NCBI RefSeq assembly: GCF_041359055.1
Contig: NZ_JBGJKZ010000002.1
Coordinates: 434,001-498,000, forward strand
DNA length: 64,000 nucleotides
From: Paenalcaligenes hominis_A
Lineage (GTDB): Bacteria > Pseudomonadota > Gammaproteobacteria > Burkholderiales > Burkholderiaceae_B
Reading direction: 5' to 3'
Each line of letters opens with the position of its first letter. Within the stretch, counting starts at the first letter, position 1. The translations under genes and the position numbers were made by a program. Below are positions 26,316 through 35,988 of this stretch, piece after piece. Under the pieces are notes generated by a model that saw nothing but the letters and a program-made list of their open reading frames with translations, had not been told where the DNA came from and did no database searches.

Positions 26316-27686
26316 TTATAGGCGTCCTAAATGCTCTAGCACTGGCCCAACTGCAAAAAACGAACCAAACACTAAAATTCTATCATTAAGTGTGGCCAGA
26401 CTCTGAGCTTTTACAAACCCTTGCACCATGGAATCTGCAGTTAGAACTTCAATTTTCGTTAAGTCCACCTGATTTAACACTGGTCGCACTTTAGGGCTGC
26501 TTGAGCTCTCGACGGGAAGATCTGGTAGACCGGCCTCAGCCACAGCCTGTACCATGCCTGCCAATTGCTCTGCTGACAAGGCTCGCGCCCCGGCTAACTC
26601 TGCACAAATCCAAATATCAACCGAAGGTAATAAACGCTGCAATACCGCTTTGACGTCCTTGTCTTTAAACATGCCCACCACGGCAATGGTTTTAGACCCA
26701 GGCGAAGTCGGCATTTGTTGTAAGTTTTGGGCTAAGGCGCCGGCGGCATGCGGATTGTGGGCCACATCCAAAATAACGGTTGGCTCACCCGGCAAAATCT
26801 GCATTCGGCCTGGCACCACCGCACGCAATAAACCCTCACGTATAGCACTAGCAGGCACCACCAATTGGAAACGAAGCGCCTCTAGGGCCGCTAAAACCGC
26901 AGAAGCATTCAGTAGCTGATTCACACCACGCAATGCGGGGTAAGCCAACGCAGAGCGACGTTGCTCCCGACCTGCAAACCCCCATTGCTGCGCATCGCCC
27001 GAGTAATTAAAATCCACCCCAAATTGCCATAGGTCGGCACTAATTTGTTGAGCATATTGTTGAATGCTAGCAGGTGGCACTGGATCGGCACAGATAGCTG
27101 GTTTATTAGAACGAAAGATATGGGCTTTCTCCCAAGCAATCTGTTCACGATCATTACCTAGATACTCAATATGATCTATGTCTACGCTTGTAATGATACT
27201 GCAATCCGCATCTACTATATTGACTGCATCTAGCCGCCCCCCCAGACCCACCTCTAGCACCATCACATCCACTCTTGCGTCAGCAAATGCCAATAGAGCC
27301 GCTAAGGTAGAAAACTCAAAATAACTTAGGCTGATAGATCCGCGCGCGGCTTCAATACGGGCAAACTGCTGCGTGATGGTAGTGTCTTGTGCATTTGCAC
27401 CATTGATACGAATACGTTCGTTGTAGCGCAATAAGTGGGGCGAAGTGTATAAACCCACTTTATAACCTGCAGCCAATAAAATTGCCTCTAGCATAGCGCA
27501 GGTAGAGCCTTTACCATTGGTACCACCCACAACAATTTTAATTCCTGGCAAAGCATCTAGATTCAAGCGGGCCGCTACAGCCTGCACACGATCAAGACCC
27601 AGATCAATTTCTTGTGGATGTAAAGCCTCTAAATGGCTAAGCCATTGAGCCAGACTGCAGTGTTGGTCTAAGACAAGTTGAGTCAT
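26316..27686 (-). CDS. folC: Bifunctional folylpolyglutamate/dihydrofolate synthase
   Basis: Joins dihydropteroate with glutamate and adds further glutamates to folates, using ATP. It has the Mur-ligase P-loop IVVGGTNGKGSTCAMLEAIL, then GLYTSPHLLRYNERIRING and MVLEVGLGGRLDAVNI. The C-terminal block VILDVAHNPHAAGALAQNL is also typical. The length is 456 residues. No clear ribosome site precedes the ATG. A possible extended -10 (TGCTATTAT on the minus strand) lies in the loop of the lpdA terminator just upstream. Confidence 0.95.
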   Translation of the reverse strand: MTQLVLDQHCSLAQWLSHLEALHPQEIDLGLDRVQAVAARLNLDALPGIKIVVGGTNGKGSTCAMLEAILLAAGYKVGLYTSPHLLRYNERIRINGANAQDTTITQQFARIEAARGSISLSYFEFSTLAALLAFADARVDVMVLEVGLGGRLDAVNIVDADCSIITSVDIDHIEYLGNDREQIAWEKAHIFRSNKPAICADPVPPASIQQYAQQISADLWQFGVDFNYSGDAQQWGFAGREQRRSALAYPALRGVNQLLNASAVLAALEALRFQLVVPASAIREGLLRAVVPGRMQILPGEPTVILDVAHNPHAAGALAQNLQQMPTSPGSKTIAVVGMFKDKDVKAVLQRLLPSVDIWICAELAGARALSAEQLAGMVQAVAEAGLPDLPVESSSSPKVRPVLNQVDLTKIEVLTADSMVQGFVKAQSLATLNDRILVFGSFFAVGPVLEHLGRL

Positions 27687-27700
27687 AATATCGAAGTAAA

Positions 27701-27740
27701 CAAAAAAAAGCGGTAGGCGCTCATAATAGCACCTACCGCA
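27701..27740 (-). terminator. Rho-independent terminator after lpdA
   Basis: On the minus strand GCGGTAGGTGC pairs with GCGCCTACCGC (one G-T pair) around an 8-nt loop, followed by eight Ts. It ends the aceE-aceF-lpdA transcript upstream of folC, which runs in the same direction. Confidence 0.9.
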
Positions 27741-27760
27741 CAGAATAAAACCACTTAACG

Positions 27761-29509
27761 CTATTTACGTCGAGCAGGAGGTATGTCAGTACATGCACCT
27801 AATGACGCCGCAGCGGCCATTCCGACGGATTCACCCAGTGTTGGATGCGGATGAATCGTGCTGGCAATATCAACTTGATCAGCACCCATCTCAATTGCCA
27901 AAGCAATTTCACTGATTAAGTCACCAGCCCCTACACCAACAATACCGCCACCCAAAATACGCTTGGTTTCGGCATCAAAGAGCAATTTTGTAAAACCTTC
28001 ATCACGATTATTTGCAATCGCACGACCTGAGGCTTGCCAAGGGAATAGACCTTTTTCAATGGCTATGCCTTGTTTTTTGGCTTCGTCTTCGGTCAGACCT
28101 ACCCACGCCACCTCTGGGTCGGTGTAGGCGACTGATGGAATAACACGTGCATCAAAGAAAGATTTTTGACCCGCAATAACTTCTGCCGCTACGTGAGCCT
28201 CATGAACCGCTTTATGCGCAAGCATAGGCTGACCGACAATATCACCAATGGCATAAATATGCGGTACGTTAGTACGCATTTGATTATCCACGGCAATAAA
28301 CCCGCGCTCATCTACTTGTACACCTGCGGCATCCGCGCCAATTTTTTTGCCATTTGGAATACGCCCTACGGCTTGAAGCACTAAGTCGTAACGTTGTGGC
28401 TCTGTAGGTGCGCCCTCGCCTTCGAACTGAACCCAGATACCGTCCTCTTTAGCTTCGGCGGATACCGTTTTGGTATTTAGCATAATGGCATCAAAACGAT
28501 GTTTATTCATGTTTTGCCAAACGCGAACCAGATCTCGGTCAGCACCTTGCATCAAACCGGGCTGCATTTCCACTACATCCAAGCGTGCGCCTAAACCAGA
28601 ATACACTGTACCCATTTCTAGACCAATAATGCCACCACCAATAAGAAGCATACGCTCTGGTACGGCTTTTAACTCTAGCGCACCCGTGGAATCGACAATA
28701 CGCTCATCCTCGGGTAAAAAGGGCAAATGCACGGCTTGGCTACCGGCTGCAATAATGGCTGACTTAAAGCTAAGCTCGGTCGCACCGTCACTGCTTTCAA
28801 CACGTAATTGATGGGGGCTAGTAAAACGCCCTACACCAGTCACCACGTCCACCTTACGAGCTTTAGCCATACCTGCTAGGCCTGTTGTTAGCTTGCCGAT
28901 GACTTTGTCTTTGTAGCCGCGCAATTGCTCTAAATCTACACTGGCATCACCAAAATGAATGCCTTGCTCTTTTAAGCTTTGCGCTGCTTCATAAACGCCA
29001 ACCGTATGCAGTAATGCTTTAGAAGGAATACATCCCACATTTAAACACACACCGCCCAAAGTGCCATAACGCTCCACCAAAGCCACTCTTAGCCCTAGAT
29101 CGGCAGCTCTAAAAGCTGCAGAGTAGCCGCCTGGGCCCGACCCTAGCACCACCACATCGTAAGCATCACTAGGGACATCCGCCGTAGCGGCTGTAGTACT
29201 AGCCGCTACGGGTGTGGCAGCACTGGTTTCAGCAGCTGCTTTGGGTTCGGATTTAGGTGTGGCCTCCGTTGCACTGCTTTCAAGGCGAACAATTACTGAT
29301 CCTTCAGTAACGTGATCGCCAACGTTCACTAATACTTCTTTGACCGTACCCGCATGAGAGGATGGGATCTCCATTGAGGCCTTGTCAGACTCAACGGTAA
29401 TTAAGCTTTGATCCACTGCTACCTCATCGCCCACCTGAACCAGCACCTCAATCACATCGACCTGATCGAAGTCACCAATGTTGGGTATCACAATATCTTG
29501 TGCACTCAT
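27761..29509 (-). CDS. lpdA: Dihydrolipoyl dehydrogenase (E3) with an N-terminal lipoyl domain
   Basis: E3 of pyruvate dehydrogenase, re-oxidising dihydrolipoate with NAD. The N-terminal 80 residues are a lipoyl domain with the lipoylated Lys in VESDKASMEIP. An Ala/Pro/Thr-rich linker (residues ~88-115) follows. Then comes the flavoprotein: FAD motif VVLGSGPGGYSAAFRAADLG, redox pair in GGVCLNVGCIPSKALLH, NAD motif LLIGGGIIGLEMG, and the C-terminal His-Pro in STIHPHPTLGE. Lipoyl-bearing E3 proteins are known in betaproteobacteria such as Neisseria. It is the last gene of the aceEF operon. Confidence 0.96.
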   Translation of the reverse strand: MSAQDIVIPNIGDFDQVDVIEVLVQVGDEVAVDQSLITVESDKASMEIPSSHAGTVKEVLVNVGDHVTEGSVIVRLESSATEATPKSEPKAAAETSAATPVAASTTAATADVPSDAYDVVVLGSGPGGYSAAFRAADLGLRVALVERYGTLGGVCLNVGCIPSKALLHTVGVYEAAQSLKEQGIHFGDASVDLEQLRGYKDKVIGKLTTGLAGMAKARKVDVVTGVGRFTSPHQLRVESSDGATELSFKSAIIAAGSQAVHLPFLPEDERIVDSTGALELKAVPERMLLIGGGIIGLEMGTVYSGLGARLDVVEMQPGLMQGADRDLVRVWQNMNKHRFDAIMLNTKTVSAEAKEDGIWVQFEGEGAPTEPQRYDLVLQAVGRIPNGKKIGADAAGVQVDERGFIAVDNQMRTNVPHIYAIGDIVGQPMLAHKAVHEAHVAAEVIAGQKSFFDARVIPSVAYTDPEVAWVGLTEDEAKKQGIAIEKGLFPWQASGRAIANNRDEGFTKLLFDAETKRILGGGIVGVGAGDLISEIALAIEMGADQVDIASTIHPHPTLGESVGMAAAASLGACTDIPPARRK

Positions 29510-29520
29510 AGTCTGCTCCT

Positions 29521-31245
29521 TTATAGGACGATGCGACGGAAATCAGCAAGCAATTGCCCTAGATAGGCGTTAAAACGTGCTGCTGCCGCTCCATCAATAA
29601 CGCGATGGTCATAAGACAGAGACAAAGGCAACATTAAACGTGGCTCAAAGTCTTTACCATTCCAAATAGGCTGCATGCTAGAACGGGATACACCTAAAAT
29701 AGCCACCTCGGGCGCATTAATAATAGGAGTAAAGTCCGTGCCACCTATACCCCCCAAGGAGGAAATAGTGAAGCACCCACCCTGCATTTGCGCAGCGGAT
29801 AACTTACCATCACGAGCTAGTGCGGCAAGCTCGCCGGTTTCTTGGGCAATATCCATAATGCCTTTTTTATCCGCATCCTTAATAACAGGTACCACCAACC
29901 CATTAGGAGTATCGGCTGCAAAACCAATATGAAAGTATTTTTTCAGAACGAGATTATCGCCATCTAAAGAGGCATTGAACTCGGGGTATTTTTTTAGCGC
30001 GGCTACACATGCTTTGATAATAAATGCCAGCATGGTTAAGCGCGTTGCTGCACCCGACTTTTTCCCTTCTGCATTAAGTTGTTGGCGGAAGGCCTCTAAA
30101 TCTGTGATATCTGCCAAATCGTTATTAGTAACATGAGGAATCATGACCCAATTACGATGCAAATTAGCACCAGAAATTTTCTTAATGCGGGATAAAGGCT
30201 GAGTTTCTACTTCGCCAAAGCGACTGAAATCAACCTTGGGCCATGGCAACACCTGAAAATCGCCAGAGACCGTTGCAGCGGCTGAGCTACTTGTGGCGGC
30301 TGCGCCACCTGCTAAAGCTTGTTTAACAAAGTTGCGCACGTCCTCGGGCTTAATACGCCCTTTGCTACCTGTACCCGATACCAGATTTAAATCTACCCCT
30401 AATTCACGGGCAAATTTACGCACTGATGGCGAAGCATGCGGCAAATTGCGTAAAGGCACATTTGCATCAGCAAATGACGAGGTGGGTGATTGACGTTGAG
30501 GTGGCACAGATGCCATTTCACCTGCAGTAGTGCTAACCACAGCAGGCGCTGCGGTCTTTGCTGTCTCGGCAGGTTTAGACTCAGTAGAGGCAGGCTCAGC
30601 TGTTTTAGACTCTGGAGCGGCAGCCGCTTTTGTGTCTGGGCTTGCAGCCTTGCCTGCCGCTGCGCTTATGGTCAGCTCAAGCAAATCTGCACCTTGTGAT
30701 ACCTTATCGCCCACCTTCACCAAGACTTTTTGTACTGTACCGGCGTGAGTGGAGGGAACCTCCATGGACGCTTTTTCGGTTTCAAGGGTAATAATGCTTT
30801 GGTCCACATCAATGTGATCACCAGTCTCTACCAGCACCTCGATCACATCCACATCGTGCGCATCGCCAATATCAGGCACTTGTACCACTATAGTCTGAGA
30901 GGATGCTTCAGTAGAGTCAGGCTCTTTAGGCTCAGGCGCTGCTGCCGCAGCCGGAGCAGCACCTTCTTCGGCCGATGCTTCTGTTGGGGCAGTACCGGCT
31001 GTAGCCGCCGCGCCTAGCTCAAGAATTAAGGAGCCTTCACGTACCTTGTCACCCAGCTTTACTTTAATGGATTGCACCACTCCAGCGTGAGAAGAGGGAA
31101 TTTCCATTGAGGCTTTATCTGACTCAACGGTAATTAAGCTTTGATCGACCTCAACGCTGTCTCCCTCTTGGACTAGGATTTCAATAACATCTACATCCTC
31201 ATCACTACCGATATCGGGAACAATGACTTGAATCGTTTCACTCAT
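29521..31245 (-). CDS. aceF: Pyruvate dehydrogenase E2, dihydrolipoyl acetyltransferase
   Basis: Core of the pyruvate dehydrogenase complex, transferring acetyl from lipoamide to CoA. Two lipoyl domains (VESDKASMEIPSSHAG near residue 40 and LETEKASMEVPSTHAG near residue 150) are joined by Ala/Pro/Glu-rich linkers. A peripheral-subunit-binding domain follows (HASPSVRKFARELGVDLNLV). The catalytic domain ends with the active-site motif LSYDHRVIDGAAAARF. The length is 574 residues. It lies 14 nt after aceE and 11 nt before lpdA. Confidence 0.97.
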   Translation of the reverse strand: MSETIQVIVPDIGSDEDVDVIEILVQEGDSVEVDQSLITVESDKASMEIPSSHAGVVQSIKVKLGDKVREGSLILELGAAATAGTAPTEASAEEGAAPAAAAAPEPKEPDSTEASSQTIVVQVPDIGDAHDVDVIEVLVETGDHIDVDQSIITLETEKASMEVPSTHAGTVQKVLVKVGDKVSQGADLLELTISAAAGKAASPDTKAAAAPESKTAEPASTESKPAETAKTAAPAVVSTTAGEMASVPPQRQSPTSSFADANVPLRNLPHASPSVRKFARELGVDLNLVSGTGSKGRIKPEDVRNFVKQALAGGAAATSSSAAATVSGDFQVLPWPKVDFSRFGEVETQPLSRIKKISGANLHRNWVMIPHVTNNDLADITDLEAFRQQLNAEGKKSGAATRLTMLAFIIKACVAALKKYPEFNASLDGDNLVLKKYFHIGFAADTPNGLVVPVIKDADKKGIMDIAQETGELAALARDGKLSAAQMQGGCFTISSLGGIGGTDFTPIINAPEVAILGVSRSSMQPIWNGKDFEPRLMLPLSLSYDHRVIDGAAAARFNAYLGQLLADFRRIVL

Positions 31246-31259
31246 GATTATCTCCCCAA

Positions 31260-33965
31260 TTAAACGTGATGTGGGTTGGGTTTATTTGGATCAATTCCGT
31301 ATTTTTCCATGGCCTGGATGACTTTATCCATCTCGATCTTGCCCTCATCCGCCAACGCCCGTAACGCACCCAGCACCACAAAGTGACGATCTACCTCGAA
31401 GTGAGAACGTAGCTTGGAGCGGAAATCTGAACGACCATAGCCATCGGTACCCAATACACGATAAGTGCGACCCTCTGGCACAAAAGCACGAATTTGGTCG
31501 GCAAAGGTCTTGATGTAGTCTGTAGACGCCACAATAGGACCTTCAGTTTGCTGCAACTGCTGGGTTACGTATGGCACAGGGATATCTTTAGCTGTTGGAT
31601 TCAATAGCGCATAGCGTTCGCAATCTAAGCCTTCTCGACGTAGCTCGGTAAAGCTCGTAACGCTCCAGACGTCGGAACCAATACCCCAGTCTTTGACTAG
31701 CAAGTCTTGCGCCGCAATCACTTCACGCAAAATCGTACCTGAGCCCATTAATTGAACGCGGTGCTCACCTTCGGTCGATTTAAATTTGTACATACCACGC
31801 AAGATGCCTTCCTCGTCTCCGTCTTTAAGACCTGGCTGTGCGTAGTTTTCATTCATCAGCGTTAGGTAAAAATACACATCCTCTTGGTTTTCAACCATGC
31901 GACGTAAGCCGTCACGCAAAATCACTGCGACCTCATGGGCAAAAGTAGGATCGTAGGATACGCAATTAGGTATAACGGAGGCTTGAATGTGACTTTGACC
32001 GTCTTCGTGCTGCAGCCCTTCACCATTTAATGTCGTACGACCCGCAGTGCCACCCAAGACAAAACCACGCGCTTGCATATCACCCGCTGCCCATGCTAGG
32101 TCGCCAAAACGCTGGAAACCAAACATGGAGTAGTAAATGAAAAACGGGATCATGATTCGATTGTTGCTGGAGTACGAGGTTGCTGCCGCAATCCATGAAC
32201 TAAATGCACCTAATTCGTTAATGCCTTCTTGGAGCAATTGTCCATTTTCAACTTCGCGATAGTACATGACCTGATCTTTATCTACAGGTGTGTACTTCTG
32301 ACCTTCGGGAGCATAAATACCAATTTGGCGGAATAAGCCCTCCATACCGAAAGTACGCGATTCATCGGCCAAAATAGGCACAACACGTGGACCAAGCTGC
32401 TTGTCACGCAACAATTGGTTAAGGAAACGGACAAAAGCCTGGGTGGTAGAGATTTCACGGCCTTCTGCTGTGGGTTCTAATATAGCTTTAAACGCGCCTA
32501 ATTCGGGGGTTGGCAAATGCTCATCCGCTTTAACACGACGTTTTGGTAAATATCCCCCTAATGCTAAACGGTGCTCGTGCAAGTATTTCATCTCGGGAGA
32601 GTCTGGTGCGGGCTTAAAGTAAGGCACCTCTTCGAGACGATCGTCAGGAATAGGAATATTAAAACGATCGCGAAACTCGCGAATGGACTCCACATCTAGA
32701 CTCTTTTGCTGATGTGTGGGGTTTTTTGCTTGTCCTACATGGCCCATACCGTAGCCTTTAATGGTCTTGGCTAAAATAACGGTAGGCTGGCCTTTGTGCT
32801 TGGTTGCGGAATCAAACGCAGCATACACCTTATAGGGATCATGACCGCCACGATTGAGACGCCAGATGTCTTCATCGCTCATACGACTGACCATCTCTAG
32901 CAATTTGGGGTGTTTACCAAAGAAATGTTCGCGCACATACGCCCCATCGTTGGCTTTGTAGGCTTGGTACTCGCCATCGATGGTGTCTTCCATGACCTGA
33001 CGCAAAATACCTTCTTTATCGCGTGCTAAAAGTGGATCCCAATACCCACCCCAGATTAGCTTGATGACGTTCCAGCCACCACCGCGGAATACTCCCTCGA
33101 GTTCTTGAATGATCTTGCCATTACCACGCACAGGACCATCCAGACGTTGTAGGTTACAGTTCACTACAAAAATGAGGTTATCCAGGTTTTCACGCGCAGC
33201 TAAGCCGATGGCACCTAAAGACTCGGGCTCATCCATTTCGCCATCGCCTAAAAAAACCCACACTTTGCGATGAGAGGTATCAGCAATACCGCGCGCATGA
33301 ATGTATTTTAAAAAGCGTGCTTGATAAATGCCCATCAAGGGGCCTAAGCCCATTGAAACAGTAGGAAACTGCCAAAAATCTGGCATTAATTTAGGATGTG
33401 GGTACGACGATAAGCCTTTGCCGTCGACTTCTTGACGGAAATTATCTAGTTGCTCTTCGTTAAGGCGGCCTTCTAGGTAGGCACGCGCATACATACCAGG
33501 TGAGGTATGACCTTGGAAATACACCAGATCACCGCCCTCGCCGTTTGCATCTGCTTTCCAGAAGTGGTTTTGACCACATTCAATCATAGTCGCTAATGAT
33601 GCAAATGAAGCGATATGACCACCCAGTGAACCGCCATCGGGTGGTGTGACTTGGTTGGCTTTAACCACCATAGCCATGGCGTTCCAACGAATATAAGAAC
33701 GAATGCGCTCCTCTACTACCGGATCCCCTGGGTATTTGGGTTCTAAACCCACAGGAATCGTGTTCACATAAGCGGTATAAGGAGAATAAGGAATTCTAGA
33801 GCCTGAGCGTCGCGCAATATCGGTCAAACGCTCAATAAGATAATGGGCTCGGGCTGGACCTTCACGGTCTAAGACTGCTTCTAAAGCCTCTAACCACTCT
33901 TGGGTTTCTAGGGCTTCATCATGACTTTCATTTGCCGAGTTGGGTGCTTGATCTAGAGAGGACAT
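31260..33965 (-). CDS. aceE: Pyruvate dehydrogenase E1 component (homodimeric)
   Basis: Thiamin-diphosphate enzyme that decarboxylates pyruvate and acetylates lipoyl-E2. Signature segments are PGDPVVEERIRSYIRWNAMA, the ThDP/Mg motif VWVFLGDGEMDEPESLGAIG, and the histidine-rich active-site areas GGHIASFASLATM and FQGHTSPGMYARAYLEGRL. I use the ATG at 33965 (MSSLDQAPNSANES...), with GGAG 9 nt upstream. An ATG at 33980 is possible, and the longer frame from 34064 is not supported. The length is 901 residues. Divergent from a sensor kinase. Confidence 0.97.
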   Translation of the reverse strand: MSSLDQAPNSANESHDEALETQEWLEALEAVLDREGPARAHYLIERLTDIARRSGSRIPYSPYTAYVNTIPVGLEPKYPGDPVVEERIRSYIRWNAMAMVVKANQVTPPDGGSLGGHIASFASLATMIECGQNHFWKADANGEGGDLVYFQGHTSPGMYARAYLEGRLNEEQLDNFRQEVDGKGLSSYPHPKLMPDFWQFPTVSMGLGPLMGIYQARFLKYIHARGIADTSHRKVWVFLGDGEMDEPESLGAIGLAARENLDNLIFVVNCNLQRLDGPVRGNGKIIQELEGVFRGGGWNVIKLIWGGYWDPLLARDKEGILRQVMEDTIDGEYQAYKANDGAYVREHFFGKHPKLLEMVSRMSDEDIWRLNRGGHDPYKVYAAFDSATKHKGQPTVILAKTIKGYGMGHVGQAKNPTHQQKSLDVESIREFRDRFNIPIPDDRLEEVPYFKPAPDSPEMKYLHEHRLALGGYLPKRRVKADEHLPTPELGAFKAILEPTAEGREISTTQAFVRFLNQLLRDKQLGPRVVPILADESRTFGMEGLFRQIGIYAPEGQKYTPVDKDQVMYYREVENGQLLQEGINELGAFSSWIAAATSYSSNNRIMIPFFIYYSMFGFQRFGDLAWAAGDMQARGFVLGGTAGRTTLNGEGLQHEDGQSHIQASVIPNCVSYDPTFAHEVAVILRDGLRRMVENQEDVYFYLTLMNENYAQPGLKDGDEEGILRGMYKFKSTEGEHRVQLMGSGTILREVIAAQDLLVKDWGIGSDVWSVTSFTELRREGLDCERYALLNPTAKDIPVPYVTQQLQQTEGPIVASTDYIKTFADQIRAFVPEGRTYRVLGTDGYGRSDFRSKLRSHFEVDRHFVVLGALRALADEGKIEMDKVIQAMEKYGIDPNKPNPHHV

Positions 33966-34028
33966 AAAGCGTGTCTCCATGAGAATGAATATGAAGTCCG
34001 TATCAACAAGTCTTAACTGATTATTTTC

Positions 34029-34059
34029 ACTATACCTTGTTATGCGCCACGAACCGCAA
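34029..34059 (-). promoter_or_regulatory. aceE: Candidate aceE promoter
   Basis: The minus strand carries TATAGT (34029-34034), five of six -10 bases. TTGCGG (34054-34059) lies 19 nt upstream. The long spacing suggests an activator-dependent promoter, but this is only inferred. I found no PdhR-type operator. Confidence 0.35.
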
Positions 34060-34147
34060 AACACAAAACCACTAGCAGGATTATGTTTCAGTTATTCTAA
34101 GAAAGAAAACCTAAAGGCTCAAGCAAATTTTCATTTTATGATACGTG

Positions 34148-34164
34148 TTTTCATAATGTGAAAA
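34148..34164. promoter_or_regulatory. Dyad between aceE and the sensor kinase gene
   Basis: TTTTCA and TGAAAA form a 6-bp inverted repeat with 5 nt between, within the 263-nt divergent gap. Copies of ACGTG flank it on both sides (34143-34147 and 34167-34171). It is a candidate binding site for the adjacent response regulator, by position only. Confidence 0.25.
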
Positions 34165-34228
34165 AAACGTGGTAACCATTTAGCTCTAATTCCGCTTACA
34201 ATACGTCTTGGTCTTTATTTATGCTGCT

Positions 34229-35986
34229 ATGCCTAATCATTCTAAAAAGTCGTTAATTCCGACCACCTTCTACGAGCAAGCTCGACAAAGCCGGCGGGGC
34301 TTTTATTGGTTAACGCCAGTCATCGTACTCATCCTATACCTCTGTGTGATGGGTGCTTTTTTTTGGCTCCAGCGTTTACAAAATGACAGTGTCATGTTTG
34401 TCACCATCGATCAAGAAATACGACAGCAACGACTGTTCTTGGTGGTATTAGCACTGTCACTAGTAATTATTTTCAGTTTACTTGCGCTCTGGCGTTACAC
34501 CCGATTTCGCTCTCACGCCGAAGCCGCACTTATTGCAGAAACAGGGTTTAGGCGCGCGATGGAAAACTCCATGTCCACAGGGATGCGCGTCTTTGATATG
34601 TATGGCCGTATTGCCTATGTTAACCCGGCCTTTTGTCGCATGATCGGCTGGAATGAAGCCGACTTAATTGGCCGTACCGCTCCTTTTCCTTATTGGCTAG
34701 CGGGTCGACATCAGCAACACGAAGACATTCTCGAATTGCTTATGTCGGGGCGCACGCCAAGCAGCGGACTCGAACTCGAGGCTCAACGCCGTGATGGTTC
34801 ACGTTTTACGGCTCGTATGTATGTGTCCCCCCTACGCGCGCCCAATGGTGAGCAAATTGGCTGGATGACTTCCATGACCGATATCACCGAGCCCAAACGC
34901 ATTCGCGAAGCGCTTACGGCTGCGCATGAGCGCTTTATGACAGTGCTAGAAGGTCTAGACGATGCCATTTCCGTGGTAGCTGACACCCCCGAAGGCTTAG
35001 AACTATTATTTGCAAATCGTACCTATAGACGCATATTTGGTGCTCAGGCAAACGGCCACGCCGAGCTAATGGGCGGACGTCTGGGACGATTTACTGACGA
35101 AACAGTAGAGCTTTTTTCCTTATCAGCACAACGTTGGTTTGAAGTACACCACCGTATGCTGGCATGGACCGATGGCCGCCGTGTTCGTCTTCAAGTTGCC
35201 CGCGACATTACCGAGCGGCGTGAACATGAAGAGGCTTCACGCATTCAACAAGAAAAAGCTCAACTAACCAGCCGTCTTACTACGATGGGTGAGATGGCCT
35301 CGTCTTTAGCGCACGAACTAAATCAACCGCTTACTGCTATTAGCAATTACAGTATGGGTGCAGTCGCTATGATAAAATCAGGACGTTACAATCCTGAAAC
35401 ACTGGTAGAGGCGTTAGAAAAAGCCGCTCATCAGGCCGAACGCGCAGGCAAAATCATCAGCCGAATCCGAGAATTCGTTAAACGCAGTGAACCGCGACGT
35501 CAACAGGTTCCATTCTTGCCTATTTTAGAAAATGCCGTTGCTTTTGCTGACATTGATGCCCGAAAACGCCAAATTAGTTTAGAGCTCAGCCTTCCTGACC
35601 CACTGCCTGATGTATTTGCTGACCCAATACTTATAGAGCAAGTATTACTAAACTTACTTAAAAACGGGATTGAAGCCATGGAAGACAGCGACTATCCTAT
35701 TTTACACGTTTATGTTACTCCCCAAGAAGGTAACATTGTGGAGATAGCAGTGGTTGACCGTGGCTATGGCTTAAAAGATCCAGAGCGTCTTTTTGAGCCC
35801 TTTTACAGTACAAAAAGCGAAGGTTTAGGTATGGGGCTAAATATTTGTAGAACCATTATCGAGTCACATCATGGCCGATTATGGGCTACCGATAATCCAG
35901 AGGGTGGGACGGTTTTCCGTTTTACTCTCCCTTGCGCAAAGCCCGCAGACCCAAGCCATCTCACTACTCACAACGAGGAGATTTAA
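34229..35986 (+). CDS. Membrane PAS-domain sensor histidine kinase (FixL/DctB style)
   Basis: Two membrane helices near the N-terminus (YWLTPVIVLILYLCVMGAFF and LFLVVLALSLVIIFSLLALW) are separated by only about 20 residues, so the periplasmic loop is tiny. A PAS domain follows (FDMYGRIAYVNPAFCRMIGW) and then a second PAS-like region. The HisKA motif SLAHELNQPLTAISNY has the phospho-accepting His at residue 362. The ATPase boxes are NLLKNGIEAMED and GLGMGLNICRTIIESHHGR. The start is the ATG at 34229. A TTG at 34208 is less likely. The ligand is unknown. Divergent from aceE and 2 nt before its regulator. Confidence 0.9.
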   Translation: MPNHSKKSLIPTTFYEQARQSRRGFYWLTPVIVLILYLCVMGAFFWLQRLQNDSVMFVTIDQEIRQQRLFLVVLALSLVIIFSLLALWRYTRFRSHAEAALIAETGFRRAMENSMSTGMRVFDMYGRIAYVNPAFCRMIGWNEADLIGRTAPFPYWLAGRHQQHEDILELLMSGRTPSSGLELEAQRRDGSRFTARMYVSPLRAPNGEQIGWMTSMTDITEPKRIREALTAAHERFMTVLEGLDDAISVVADTPEGLELLFANRTYRRIFGAQANGHAELMGGRLGRFTDETVELFSLSAQRWFEVHHRMLAWTDGRRVRLQVARDITERREHEEASRIQQEKAQLTSRLTTMGEMASSLAHELNQPLTAISNYSMGAVAMIKSGRYNPETLVEALEKAAHQAERAGKIISRIREFVKRSEPRRQQVPFLPILENAVAFADIDARKRQISLELSLPDPLPDVFADPILIEQVLLNLLKNGIEAMEDSDYPILHVYVTPQEGNIVEIAVVDRGYGLKDPERLFEPFYSTKSEGLGMGLNICRTIIESHHGRLWATDNPEGGTVFRFTLPCAKPADPSHLTTHNEEI

Positions 35987-35988
35987 GC

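Noticed and set aside
34208..34228. TTG start for the sensor kinase
   Set aside because: No ribosome site supports it, and the ATG at 34229 gives a normal N-terminus. The evidence for either start is weak.
34029..34228. PdhR-type operator controlling aceE
   Set aside because: No AATTGGT-N3-ACCAATT-like palindrome is present in the gap.
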